Assembly (NCBI RefSeq): GCF_012396365.1
Contig: NZ_JAAXPG010000001.1
Coordinates: 186,001-250,000 of the forward strand
Direction of reading: 5' to 3'
Source: Nocardiopsis alborubida
GTDB taxonomy: Bacteria > Actinomycetota > Actinomycetes > Streptosporangiales > Streptosporangiaceae
DNA: 64,000 nt
Part shown: positions 23,168 to 31,628 of the stretch, in pieces
Layout: each line of letters opens with the position of its first letter
How positions within the stretch are numbered: position 1 is the first letter of the stretch
The notes under the pieces: model-generated
Databases searched by the model: none
Told to the model about the DNA's origin: nothing
What the model saw: the letters and a program-made list of their open reading frames with translations, nothing else
Position numbers and translations under genes: made by a program

Positions 23168-24591
23168 GCACCGACCCCCACCACCCCACCACCGAATCCG
23201 ACGACGCCCCCGGCGGCGCCGGGGAAGCGCGGAGAGACGCCGCGCCCGTGGGCGACCTGGTCCCCTTCCGCACGGCCCTGCGCGTGTGGTTCCTGGTCTC
23301 CCTGCAGACCTTCGGCGGCCCGGCCGGGCAGATCGCCGTCATGCAGCGCACCCTGGTCGAGGAGCGGCGCTGGATCGGCCAGCAGCGCTTCAACCACGCC
23401 CTCAACTACTGCATGCTGCTGCCCGGCCCCGAAGCCCAACAGCTCGCGATCTACCTCGGCTGGCTGCTCAACGGCACCCGCGGCGGCATCGCGGCCGGCA
23501 CCCTGTTCGTGCTGCCCGGCATCCTGGCCCTGGGCGCCCTGTCGGCGATCTACGTCGCCTTCGGCGACACCACCGCCGTCACCGCCACCTTCGCCGGACT
23601 CGCCCCGGCCGTGCTGGCCATCGTCGCCCAAGCCGTCCTACGGGTGGCCAAACGATCACTCACCCACCCGGCCCTGATCACCCTGGCCGTGGCCGCCTTC
23701 GCCGCACTCGCCCTGTTCGCCGTGCCCTTCCCACTGGTGATCGCCCTGGCCGCCCTGGTCGGCTGGCTGCTCTCACGCCGCGACCCCGACTTCGCCCGCC
23801 CCGCCCGCGTGGGCGACGCCGCTGACGGGCCCGCGCCCCTGATCTCCGACGAGGCCCTGCACCACGACCGGCCCACCGCGAGCCGTTTCACCAGGATCCT
23901 GGCCATCGGGTTGGGGCTGTGGGCGGCGCCGGTAGCCGTAGTGGCCCTGCTGTTGGGATCCGAGAGCATCTTCACCACCCAGGGCCTGTTCTTCTCCCTC
24001 ACCGCGGTGGTGACCTTCGGCGGCGCCTACGCGGTGCTGTCCTTCATCGCCCAGCAGGCCGTGCAGACCTTCGGGTGGTTGGCGCCGGGAGAGATGGTGC
24101 GCGGCCTGGCCCTGGCCGAGACCACCCCGGGCCCGCTGATCATGGTCGTGCAGTTCGTGGCGTTCCTGGCCGCCTACCGCGACCCCGGCACCCTGGACCC
24201 CTGGGCCGCCGCGACCCTGGGGGCGCTGTTGACCACGTGGGTGACCTTCGTGCCCTGCTTCCTGTTCATCCTGCTGGGCGCCCCCTACGTCGAACGCCTG
24301 CGCCACAACACCGCGATCTCGGCGGCGCTGACCGGTATCACCGCCGCCGTGGTCGGCGTCATCGCCAACCTCGCCCTGTACTTCGCCCTCAACACCTTGT
24401 TCACCACCACAGGCACCTGGGACTGGGGCCCCCTGCACATCACCGTGCCCGAGGTCGCCTCGGTGAGCCCGGTCGCGGTGGTCATCACCCTCATCGCGCT
24501 CATGCTGACCTTCGCCCTGCGCTGGCCGATCCTGCGGGTGCTGGGCGTATGCGCCGCCCTGGGCCTGGCCAGCACCCTGCTGCCGCTGTGA
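23164..24591 (+). CDS. chrA: Chromate efflux transporter ChrA
   Basis: 475-aa long-chain ChrA of the CHR superfamily, exporting chromate across the membrane. Two homologous halves are visible: the first has LQTFGGPAGQIAVMQRTLVE and MLLPGPEAQQLAIYLGW (about 40-105), the second TFGGAYAVLSFIAQQAVQTF and GLALAETTPGPLIMVVQFVA (about 280-335). About twelve membrane helices with a charged loop in the middle. It is the last gene of the operon DUF1259 - DUF378 - chrB - chrB C-domain - chrA. Confidence 0.93.
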   Translation: MSTDPHHPTTESDDAPGGAGEARRDAAPVGDLVPFRTALRVWFLVSLQTFGGPAGQIAVMQRTLVEERRWIGQQRFNHALNYCMLLPGPEAQQLAIYLGWLLNGTRGGIAAGTLFVLPGILALGALSAIYVAFGDTTAVTATFAGLAPAVLAIVAQAVLRVAKRSLTHPALITLAVAAFAALALFAVPFPLVIALAALVGWLLSRRDPDFARPARVGDAADGPAPLISDEALHHDRPTASRFTRILAIGLGLWAAPVAVVALLLGSESIFTTQGLFFSLTAVVTFGGAYAVLSFIAQQAVQTFGWLAPGEMVRGLALAETTPGPLIMVVQFVAFLAAYRDPGTLDPWAAATLGALLTTWVTFVPCFLFILLGAPYVERLRHNTAISAALTGITAAVVGVIANLALYFALNTLFTTTGTWDWGPLHITVPEVASVSPVAVVITLIALMLTFALRWPILRVLGVCAALGLASTLLPL

Positions 24592-24762
24592 ACCGGGCCA
24601 GACGGACTCCACCGACGGCTGCGCGTGCACCGGCAGAGACGTCCTGGCACGTGGAAGTCAGCGCACTGACCTGAAATCCCGGAGGCGCGACGAACCGCAA
24701 AGACATGTGAGCATGACGGCACGCACTTCCAGCCCTGATGCTGCATCGCTGACACCGACAAG

Positions 24763-24875
24763 CCGTGTGACAGAGAATCAAATATTCTCTGTCACACGGA
24801 TCCGGGTGTGCCCCGCGCGGCCTGCGTCGAGGTGTTCGCCGGCCGCAGGTGACTCCGTAACATTCTCTGTCACAC
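24763..24875. promoter_or_regulatory. Putative internal resolution site (IRS) of the transposon
   Basis: A perfect inverted repeat with 16-bp arms, CCGTGTGACAGAGAAT (24763-24778) and its complement (24784-24799), around a 5-bp centre CAAAT. A third copy of 14 bp of the right arm (ATTCTCTGTCACAC) lies at 24862-24875, in direct orientation 78 bp downstream and 15 bp before the recombinase start. A palindromic core plus direct accessory copies next to a tyrosine recombinase is the design of the TnpI site in Tn4430. It also spans the recombinase promoter, so binding may autoregulate. Confidence 0.75.
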
Positions 24876-24890
24876 CAGCCGGGAGGTGTT

Positions 24891-25847
24891 GTGACCGTCC
24901 ACCCCCTGCCCCGCCCCGGCGCCCTCACCCTCGCCCAGGCGAGCGCCGAGTTCCTGGACCGGTTCCGCGGCCAGCCGCACACCCGCCGCGCCTACGCCCA
25001 GACCCTTGTTGCCCTGGAGCAGGCGGCCGTGTGCGGACCCTCCGCGCCGGTCGAGGTTGCCTTCACCCCCGACGCGGCGGCCGCCGCCCTGGCCCGCTGG
25101 GAGAGCGCGGCCCCGGCCACGTGGAACAAGCACCTGGCCGCCCTGCGCTCCTTCGCCTCCTACTGCGCGCGCCGGGAGTGGCTCACCACCGACCCCACCC
25201 ATCTGTTGGAGCGGCGCAAGGAGCCCCGCCGCGGTGACAAGTCCGTCCCCGCCGCCCGGCTGGAAGCCCTGTTCACCGACCCGGACGTGAGGCTGCGCGA
25301 GAAGGTGCTGTGGCGGATGCTGTACGAGACCGCGGCCCGCGCTGAGGAGATCCTCACCCTGGACGTGGGTGACCTGGACATGGCCATGCGCCGGGCCCGG
25401 GTTCGCTCCAAGGGCGGTGCGATCGAGTACGTGCACTGGGCCACCCCCACCGCCCGCCTGCTGCCCCGGCTGTTGAACGGGCGCACCACAGGCCCGGTGT
25501 TCTGCTCCAACCGCCGCTCCCCGACCGCCGGCGCCCGAGCCCGCGCCCTGGCCGACGTCGACCCCACCACCGGCCGGGGACGGCTGTCCTACCCGCGCGC
25601 GGAGTACCTGTTCAAGCAGGCCTCGAAGAAGTACGACCCGCACGGGCAGGGGTGGACGCTGCACCAACTGCGCCACTCCGCCCTCAAGCACCTGGCCGCC
25701 GAAGGCCGCAGCGCCCCCGAACTCCAGGCCAAATCACGCCACGCCCACCTGGCCACCCTGGGCAAGTACGTGCGCCTGGGCGAGGAGACCGCTGCCCGGA
25801 TCACCGCCGAACACGACCCGTACAACCGGCGCGCTCCACGCCGCTGA
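24891..25847 (+). CDS. Tyrosine recombinase, probable cointegrate resolvase (TnpI-like)
   Basis: 318 aa. The N-terminal SAM-like DNA-binding domain (about 10-110) is followed by the catalytic domain with Arg in ETAARAEEILTL, Lys in VRSKGGAIEY, His-x-x-Arg in WTLHQLRHSALKHLA, His in KSRHAHLATLG and nucleophile Tyr in LGKYVRLGE. GTG start at 24891 behind GGGAGG. It is the last gene before the right inverted repeat, and the palindromic site ends 15 bp upstream. Tn3-type transposition makes cointegrates, and the element has no serine resolvase, so this enzyme most likely resolves them. A phage-type integrase role is less likely because no att pair is seen. Confidence 0.87.
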   Translation: MTVHPLPRPGALTLAQASAEFLDRFRGQPHTRRAYAQTLVALEQAAVCGPSAPVEVAFTPDAAAAALARWESAAPATWNKHLAALRSFASYCARREWLTTDPTHLLERRKEPRRGDKSVPAARLEALFTDPDVRLREKVLWRMLYETAARAEEILTLDVGDLDMAMRRARVRSKGGAIEYVHWATPTARLLPRLLNGRTTGPVFCSNRRSPTAGARARALADVDPTTGRGRLSYPRAEYLFKQASKKYDPHGQGWTLHQLRHSALKHLAAEGRSAPELQAKSRHAHLATLGKYVRLGEETAARITAEHDPYNRRAPRR

Positions 25848-25936
25848 ACAGCGATCAACGTCGTGCCCTTCTCACCGTCGTCGACGGCCAGCCGGACGGC
25901 GTGCCGGTGGAGGAGCCTCACCAGGGGACATAAGCT

Positions 25937-25972
25937 CTGTTGCCGCTTCGTCACGTATTCCGGTCGCCCCCC
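25937..25972 (-). repeat. Right terminal inverted repeat of the Tn3-family element
   Basis: Read on the minus strand from 25972 it begins GGGGGGCGACCGGAATACGT and matches the left end at 33 of 36 positions. A TTG codon at 25940 inside it is in frame with the downstream PAP2 fragment. Confidence 0.92.
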
Positions 25973-25977
25973 GTGTT
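25973..25977. repeat. Target-site duplication, right copy (GTGTT)
   Basis: GTGTT directly abutting the right inverted repeat, identical to 4653-4657. Confidence 0.9.
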
Positions 25978-26557
25978 CGCCGTCCTCTTCCTCGCCGCCT
26001 GGTGGCGAGCCCGCTCCCTGGACTCCCGCCTGGTCGGCCTGGCCCTGTTCGCTCCCGTCGCCACCGTCGTCGCCTACGCGGTCAGCCGCACGGTGAAGTC
26101 GTTCTTCGAGCAGATGCGCCCCTGCCAGGCGATGACCGACCTGGCCACGATCGCCACCTGCGACCCGCTCGGCGACTGGTCCTTCCCGAGCAACCACGCC
26201 GCGATCGCGGGCGCCGCCGCCGCGGCGCTCATCCTGGCCTGGCGCCGCATCGCCGTCCTGGTCGTGCTGCTGGCCGTCCTGGAGGCCTTCTCCCGGGTCT
26301 TCGTCGGCGCCCACTACCCCCACGACGTCACCGTCGGACTCCTCGTCGGCGCCGTCGTCGCGGCACTGGTCTCCCTCGCCGCGTCCCGCCCGATGACCGC
26401 CCTCGTGGAGCTGCTCGCCCGCAACGACCGCCTGCGCCCGCTGGTGCGCGCCGAAGGGCCGGACGGCCCGGAGGCTCCGGACACCCCCGACACGACCGCT
26501 CCGCCCCCGTCCGAGGCCAGCGCCCCCGTCCGGGGCGGCCACGCCGCCCGACGCTGA
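25973..26557 (+). pseudogene. PAP2 phosphatase, 3' fragment
   Basis: The catalytic bulk of the interrupted PAP2 (lipid/undecaprenyl-type) phosphatase. It holds the three signature motifs: KSFFEQMRP (K-x6-RP), PSNHAA and SRVFVGAHYPHD (SR-x5-H-x3-D), plus several membrane helices and a Pro-rich tail. It lacks its own start; the first helix is at 4533..4657. The frame is open from TTG 25940 inside the transposon end, so a chimeric protein with 12 foreign residues could be made if transcription reads out of the element. Such a product would lack the first membrane segment. Confidence 0.85.
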
Positions 26558-26568
26558 GCGGACTCCCG

Positions 26569-26596
26569 TGCCCCGTCCCCTCCCGGGGGCGGGGCA
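26569..26596. terminator. GC-rich hairpin after PAP2 gene
   Basis: TGCCCCGTCCCC pairs with GGGGGCGGGGCA (one mismatch) around a 4-bp loop, 12 bp after the stop codon. No T-tract, as usual in this GC-rich genome. Confidence 0.5.
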
Positions 26597-26641
26597 CCCG
26601 CGTGCGCGGGGCCTCGACCTCCTTTCGCTGGTCGGGCACGA

Positions 26642-26665
26642 GGTCGGACACACGTGTGCCCGACC
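26642..26665. promoter_or_regulatory. 24-bp palindrome upstream of hemL
   Basis: GGTCGGACACAC pairs with GTGTGCCCGACC (one mismatch per arm) centred on ACGT, 115-138 bp before hemL. A second smaller palindrome TACACGTGTA lies at 26692-26701. Either could be an operator for haem/iron control of hemL, or a remnant terminator. Confidence 0.4.
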
Positions 26666-26779
26666 AACCGGGAATCCCGGCCGCCGCGAGATACACGTGT
26701 ACGTGCCCGACGCCGGGACCCCGGGCGACGCGAGGCGGGTCATGGTCCCGGTACCGGACACAGCTGACACACTGGTGAG

Positions 26780-28075
26780 GTGGGTACTCAACAGACTTCA
26801 GCAGAGCTTTTCCAGCGTGCCTCCGCCGTCGTGCCCGGCGGCGTGAACTCCCCCGTCCGCGCCTTCGGCGCCGTCGGCGGCACCCCGCCCTTCTTCGTCA
26901 AGGGCGAGGGCCCCTACCTCACCGACGCCGACGGCCGCCAGTACGTCGACCTGGTGTGCTCGTGGGGGCCGTTGGTCCTCGGCCACGCGGCCCCCGCCGT
27001 CGTCGAGGCCCTCCACGGCGCGGTCGACGCCGGGACCTCCTACGGGGCGCCGACCCCCGGCGAGGTCGAGCTGGCCGAGCTGATCGTCGGACGCACCCCC
27101 GTGGAGAAGGTCCGCCTCGTCAACTCCGGCACCGAGGCCACCATGTCCGCGATCCGCCTCGCGCGCGGCTTCACCGGACGCAGCAAGGTCGTCAAGTTCG
27201 CGGGCAACTACCACGGCCACGTCGACGCCCTCCTGGCCTCCGCCGGTTCGGGCCTGGCCACCTTCGCCCTGCCCGACTCCCCGGGCGTGACCGGGGCCAG
27301 CGCCGCCGACACCCTCGTGCTGCCCTACAACGACCCCGAGGCGGTCGAGCGCGCCTTCGCCGAGCACGGCGACGAGATCGCCTGCGTGATCGCCGAGGCC
27401 TGCCCCGCCAACATGGGCGTCGTCGCGCCCCGGGACGGGTTCAACGCCCGGATCAAGGAGATCGCGCACGCCAACGGCGCCCTCCTCATCCTCGACGAGG
27501 TCCTCACCGGCTTCCGCGTCAGCGCCTCGGGCTGGTTCGGCCTGGAGGGGGTCGCCCCCGACCTCATGACCTTCGGCAAGGTCATGGGCGGCGGCCTGCC
27601 CGCCGCCGCGTTCGGCGGCCGTGCCGAGATCATGGACCGCCTCGCTCCCGACGGCCCCGTCTACCAGGCGGGCACCCTGTCCGGGAACCCGCTGGCCACC
27701 GCCGCCGGACTGGCCACCCTGCGGGGCGCCACCCCCGAGGTCTACGCCCGCATCGACGAGGTCTCCGCCCAGGTTTCGGCCGAGGTCTCCAACGCGCTCG
27801 GCGAGGCCGGGGTCGTCCACCGGATCCAGAACGGCGGCAACCTCTTCACGGTGTTCTTCACCGACCAGGAGGCCGTCGACTTCGACACCGCGCGCACCAC
27901 CGACACCGCGGTCTTCTCCGCGTTCTTCCACGCCATGCTCGACCAGGGCGTGTACCTGCCGCCCGCCGCCTTCGAGGCCTGGTTCTTCTCCGCCGCGCAC
28001 GACGACGCCGCCGTGGACCGGGTGGTCTCGGCGCTGCCCAGGGCGGCCCGCGCCGCGGCCGAGGCCCGGGGCTGA
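26780..28075 (+). CDS. hemL: Glutamate-1-semialdehyde 2,1-aminomutase
   Basis: PLP enzyme converting glutamate-1-semialdehyde to 5-aminolevulinate in the C5 route to haem. 431 aa, full length. The Schiff-base lysine is K267 in [13 protein letters not shown]; other markers are [50 protein letters not shown] and [13 protein letters not shown] start at 26780, preceded by GGTGAGG. The histidine phosphatase follows 55 bp downstream, and the pair is likely one transcript. Confidence 0.95.
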   Translation: MGTQQTSAELFQRASAVVPGGVNSPVRAFGAVGGTPPFFVKGEGPYLTDADGRQYVDLVCSWGPLVLGHAAPAVVEALHGAVDAGTSYGAPTPGEVELAELIVGRTPVEKVRLVNSGTEATMSAIRLARGFTGRSKVVKFAGNYHGHVDALLASAGSGLATFALPDSPGVTGASAADTLVLPYNDPEAVERAFAEHGDEIACVIAEACPANMGVVAPRDGFNARIKEIAHANGALLILDEVLTGFRVSASGWFGLEGVAPDLMTFGKVMGGGLPAAAFGGRAEIMDRLAPDGPVYQAGTLSGNPLATAAGLATLRGATPEVYARIDEVSAQVSAEVSNALGEAGVVHRIQNGGNLFTVFFTDQEAVDFDTARTTDTAVFSAFFHAMLDQGVYLPPAAFEAWFFSAAHDDAAVDRVVSALPRAARAAAEARG

Positions 28076-28130
28076 CGCCCAGGGCCGGTACAGCCCCGAC
28101 GCCCACGACTCCGAACGAAAGACACACACG

Positions 28131-28766
28131 ATGACGACGACCACCGTCGTGCACCTGCTGCGACACGGAGAGGTGTACAACCCAGGCAAGGTGCTCTACG
28201 GAAGGCTTCCCGGCTTCCACCTCAGCGACAGGGGCCAGCAGATGGCGGAGATGGCCGCGGAGTGGTTCGAGGGCCACGACATCGCGGCGCTGTTCTCCTC
28301 GCCGCTGGACCGCACCCAGGAGACCGCCGTGCCCCTCCAGAAGGCGACGGACCTGCCCGTCACCCTGGACGACCGGCTCGTCGAGGCGGCCAACAAGTTC
28401 GAGGGCATGAGCCTTTCGCGGCGGTCGGTGCGCGACCCCCGCGTGTTCAGCCGGGTGTACAACCCGTTCCTGCCGTCCTGGGGCGAGCCCTACTCCGAGA
28501 TCGTCGCCCGCATGGTGGAGGCCGTCAAGGTCGCCCGCCGGGCGGCGTGGGGCCGCGAGGCCGTGTGCGTCAGCCACCAGCTGCCGATCTGGATGTCCCG
28601 CCGCGCGGCCGAGGGCAAGCGCCTCTGGCACCGTCCCGACCTGCGCGAGTGCAACCTGGCGAGCGTGACGTCGCTGACCTTCAGCGACCAGCGGCTGACC
28701 AGCGTCAGCTACGCGGAGCCCGCCGCCGTCCTGTACAAGGACGAGCCCGCACTTCCCGGGGCGTGA
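28131..28766 (+). CDS. Histidine phosphatase family protein
   Basis: 211-aa phosphoglycerate-mutase-like phosphatase. Catalytic His12 is in LLRHGEVYNPG; the second His is in AVCVSHQLPIWMS, with Arg in FSSPLDRTQETA. The length and the GpmB-like layout suggest a small-molecule phosphatase instead of a glycolytic mutase. It is regularly found right after hemL in actinomycetes, so a link to haem or thiol metabolism is possible. Substrate unknown. Confidence 0.88.
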   Translation: MTTTTVVHLLRHGEVYNPGKVLYGRLPGFHLSDRGQQMAEMAAEWFEGHDIAALFSSPLDRTQETAVPLQKATDLPVTLDDRLVEAANKFEGMSLSRRSVRDPRVFSRVYNPFLPSWGEPYSEIVARMVEAVKVARRAAWGREAVCVSHQLPIWMSRRAAEGKRLWHRPDLRECNLASVTSLTFSDQRLTSVSYAEPAAVLYKDEPALPGA

Positions 28767-28989
28767 CCCGGAGCGCGCACCCGTAACGGTAAGCTGGGCC
28801 TTCGGGTGCGGTAGGTGCGCGCTCTCAGCGCCGGACCCGGGGGACACCACCCCGGTCGCGCCGGCCGCTCCGGGCCCCGGGCACGCCGGTGTCCGAACGG
28901 CTCCGGTGACCGCATCCGAACCCCTTGCCGGTTTCCACCGCCCAGCGGTGCGGCATGTCCGTAACCTCCGTCAGCGAGAAGGTGATCCC

Positions 28990-29088
28990 ATGGGTTCCGT
29001 CATCAAGAAGCGCCGCAAGCGGATGGCGAAGAAGAAGCACCGCAAGCTGCTCAAGCGCACGCGTGTCGCGCGTCGCAACAAGAAGTAG
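28990..29088 (+). CDS. Small ribosomal protein bS22 (AURKAIP1/COX24 domain)
   Basis: A 32-aa, extremely basic peptide: MGSVIKKRRKRMAKKKHRKL followed by LKRTRVARRNKK. This is the actinobacterial 30S protein bS22, which sits in the decoding region of the ribosome. ATG at 28990 is preceded by GAGAAGGTGATCCC. Monocistronic. Confidence 0.93.
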   Translation: MGSVIKKRRKRMAKKKHRKLLKRTRVARRNKK

Positions 29089-29312
29089 GACCGGTAGCGG
29101 CGAACGTCGTCTCTCCGCGGGCGCGGGCGCGCTCCAGGCACGCCCGGACGCGGAGACACCGCCGTCCTTGCCCGGCCTTTGCCGCGGCAATGGAATTTTC
29201 TGGGTGAGGCGCTGTTGTGCCTCACGGGTCGCGGTCGCCGGTTCACCCTTGGGGTGAACGGTCCGCGGGCCTGCCGGAACAGCTCCCGTCTCCTCCCAAG
29301 GAACGTGTCGCC

Positions 29313-30251
29313 ATGGTTCGTGTCGTACTCGTCACCGGGGTTTCCACACCCCTGGCCGCCAGGGTCGCGCAGACCCTGAGCGAGGAGCCCGGTGTCCACC
29401 GGGTGATCGGTGCGGACTCCTCGCCGCCGCCCGCGGACGCGCCGGGGATCGAGTACGCCCATGTCGACCTGCACGACGGGAGCCTGGACAGGATCGTCGC
29501 CGACTCCGGCGCCGAGCTCGTCCTGCACCTGGGCCTGGACACCGTGGGCCGTCCCAACCGCGAGGACAACGTCCTGGGCACCATGCGGGTGCTCGGCGCG
29601 GCCCAGCGCTCCACCACCGTCCGGCGCCTGGTGGTGCGGTCCAGCGCCACCCTGGACGCCGACGACGCGGCCGAGGTCGAGCGGCACACCCGCGGTCTCC
29701 AGCGCCGCCGCCCCGACCTGTCGGTGGCCGTCCTGCGGTTCGCCAACCTCATCGGCCCCTCCGTGAGCACCCCGCTCACGCGTTACCTGGACTCGCGGTT
29801 CGTGCCCACCGTGCTCGGCAGCGACCCCGACGTGCAGTTCCTGCACGAGGACGACGGCGCCGAGGCGCTGGTGCGCATGGCGCTCAGCGACGGCACCGGG
29901 TTCTTCGACGTGGCGGGCGAGGACTCGGTCCGCCTCTCGCACTGCCTGCGCCGCGTCGGCGGCCAACGGCTCCCCGTCCCGGCGCGCGGCCTGCGGGTGC
30001 TGCGCGGCCTGGCCAGGCACGGTCGGATCGACTACGCGAGCTCCAGCACCGCTCGCGCCGTGAGCGCGGGCCTCAACACCTCGGGCATGCACACCGACTC
30101 CCTGGAGCGGGTGCTGGACTGGTCGCCCTCCTACAGCTCGGTGGAGGCCTTCGAGACCTACGCGGGCAGCCGCCGCGGTACGTCCTCGCGAGGAGGCGGG
30201 CTTCGGCCCGTCCACGTGCTCGCCCTCGCCAGGGCCACGCTGGGGCGCTGA
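29313..30251 (+). CDS. NAD-dependent epimerase/dehydratase-like protein
   Basis: 312 aa, short-chain (extended SDR) Rossmann fold: VLVTGVSTPLAARVAQTL at the N-terminus binds the dinucleotide, with ADVVLHL-type strand (ELVLHLGLDTVG) and VRRLVVRSSATL. The classical YxxxK catalytic pair is not evident, so it may be a non-catalytic or atypical member. Start ATG 29313 with AAGGAA upstream. It lies 225 bp downstream of bS22 and is conserved in this position in related actinomycetes as far as I recall. Substrate unknown. Confidence 0.8.
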   Translation: MVRVVLVTGVSTPLAARVAQTLSEEPGVHRVIGADSSPPPADAPGIEYAHVDLHDGSLDRIVADSGAELVLHLGLDTVGRPNREDNVLGTMRVLGAAQRSTTVRRLVVRSSATLDADDAAEVERHTRGLQRRRPDLSVAVLRFANLIGPSVSTPLTRYLDSRFVPTVLGSDPDVQFLHEDDGAEALVRMALSDGTGFFDVAGEDSVRLSHCLRRVGGQRLPVPARGLRVLRGLARHGRIDYASSSTARAVSAGLNTSGMHTDSLERVLDWSPSYSSVEAFETYAGSRRGTSSRGGGLRPVHVLALARATLGR

Positions 30252-30261
30252 GGCCCCTCCG

Positions 30262-30283
30262 GTCGGCCCCTTGTGCGGCCGAC
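30262..30283. terminator. Hairpin downstream of the epimerase gene
   Basis: GTCGGCC and GGCCGAC pair around an 8-bp loop, 11 bp after the stop. The rest of the 340-bp gap between convergent genes (30252-30591) shows no gene or other structure that I can recognise. Confidence 0.45.
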
Positions 30284-30591
30284 GGCACGAAACGCCCGGA
30301 AAGCGCATCTGAGGGCGTTGTGGACAGCATGAAGTGTTTCGGGCCCCTGGGCCCCCTTGATCCATTCCACCAGGCGGCCGCCCGCCAGCGCCACGCCTCC
30401 GCGTGACCTGTGGACGACTCCAGCCCCGGGCCCGCCGCCGTGCGGCGGCCCCTCCGGTGACCGGTCCCCCGCCCGTACGGGCTCTCTTGCCTTCCGGCCT
30501 TCGGGGCGCCCGGCTCAGCCTGGTCGGCCCCGCTCCCCCGCCCTTCCGGTCCGGGCCTCCCGTGCCCGGCGCCCGGCTCTTCCCGTCCGGC

Positions 30592-31380
30592 TCAGCCGGT
30601 CCGTCTCTGTCTGACCGCGTGCAGCGCCACGGCACCGGCGACGGCGCCCACGGCTGCCGGGACGGCCACGCGCAGCGCGTTCCGGTGCCGCCGGAAGTCG
30701 TGCACCGGCCACCCGTGCGTGCGGGCGTACCTGCGCAGGTCGGCGTCCGGGTTGACCGCGTGCGGGCGCCCCACCAGGGACAGCAGCGGCAGGTCGTTGG
30801 AGGAGTCGCTGTAGGCGGAGCAGGACGCCAGGTCCCACCCCTCCCTGTGGGCGAGGGCGCGCACCGCCACGGCCTTGGCCGGACCGTGCAGCAGGTCCCC
30901 GTTCAACCGTCCCGTGTACACCCCGTCGACGCACTCGGCCTCGGTGCCCAGCGCGCCGGTCAGCCCCAGCCGCCGCCGGATGATCTGGGCCAGTTCCACC
31001 GGCGTCGCGGTCACCAGCCACACCGGCCGCCCCGCGTCCAGGTGCCCCTGGACGAGCGCCCGGGTGCCCTCCCAGATCCGGTCGGCCATGGTGTCGTCGT
31101 AGATCTCCTCGCAGAGCGCGACCAGGTCGTTCACGTCGTGTCCGGCCACGAACGCCAGCGCGGCCTCACGCGCGGCGTTGATGTGCTCGGGCTGCTCGCT
31201 GCCGGTCACCCGGAACACCGTCTGCCCCCACGCGAACCGCATCAGGTCGCGGGTGGTGAACAGGTCCCGGGAGGCCAGGCCCCGGGCGAAGTGATAGATC
31301 GACGCACCCCGCATCAGGGTGTTGTCCACGTCGAAGAAGGCGGCCCCGCGCGCGTTCGGGGACACGGCGTCGTGTGACAC
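30592..31380 (-). CDS. HAD-superfamily hydrolase, subfamily IB (SerB-like)
   Basis: 262 aa. Motif I FFDVDNTLM (nucleophile Asp and acid/base Asp), motif II WLVTATPVEL, motif III lysine in HGPAKAVAVRAL, motif IV YSDSSNDLPLL. A hydrophobic segment near the C-terminus (VAVPAAVGAVAGAVALHAV) could anchor it to the membrane, a feature of the actinobacterial HAD-IB group. GTG start at 31380. Substrate unknown, perhaps a phospholipid or phosphoserine-like compound. Confidence 0.85.
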   Translation of the reverse strand: MSHDAVSPNARGAAFFDVDNTLMRGASIYHFARGLASRDLFTTRDLMRFAWGQTVFRVTGSEQPEHINAAREAALAFVAGHDVNDLVALCEEIYDDTMADRIWEGTRALVQGHLDAGRPVWLVTATPVELAQIIRRRLGLTGALGTEAECVDGVYTGRLNGDLLHGPAKAVAVRALAHREGWDLASCSAYSDSSNDLPLLSLVGRPHAVNPDADLRRYARTHGWPVHDFRRHRNALRVAVPAAVGAVAGAVALHAVRQRRTG

Positions 31381-31628
31381 GGTTCTCTCCTGGCTTGGGT
31401 GGGGGAAACGGCCCTTCCGGTGTCGGGGCGGCGCTCCCCGCGTAGTGCGAGCCTACGGCCACCCGCGGGCAGGGTGGAGCCCCTGGGATGCGGCGGCAAA
31501 CCTGGTGATGAAGCTCACAGTGTAAATCCCCGTTGTGGCCTCCACTCTGCGGGATCGTCGCCCACACTGACCCCCCAAATCTGCACCGAGTGCACATCCA
31601 CCCGCTAACGTGCAGCATCATTGTCGGG

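Larger units (their letters stand above)
4658..25972. mobile_element. 21.3 kb Tn3-family transposon carrying dabAB, terC and chromate resistance
   Basis: Element of 21,315 bp bounded by 36-bp terminal inverted repeats (33 of 36 matching) and flanked by the 5-bp duplication GTGTT. It has a Tn3-family DDE transposase next to the left end and a tyrosine recombinase with a palindromic resolution-type site next to the right end, an arrangement like that of TnpI/IRS elements such as Tn4430. Passengers: sua5, murF, a duplicated regulator/DUF6671-like cassette, terC, a dab inorganic-carbon operon, an IS30 remnant, fetA/fetB', and a DUF1259-DUF378-chrB-chrB-chrA operon. Its ends, transposase, recombinase and duplication all look intact, so it may still be mobile; activity is inference. 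Confidence 0.93.

Noticed and set aside
24763-24799. Palindrome as the terminator of chrA
   Set aside because: It lies 171 bp after the chrA stop, is not GC-rich, and an arm copy recurs next to the recombinase start; a recombination site fits better.
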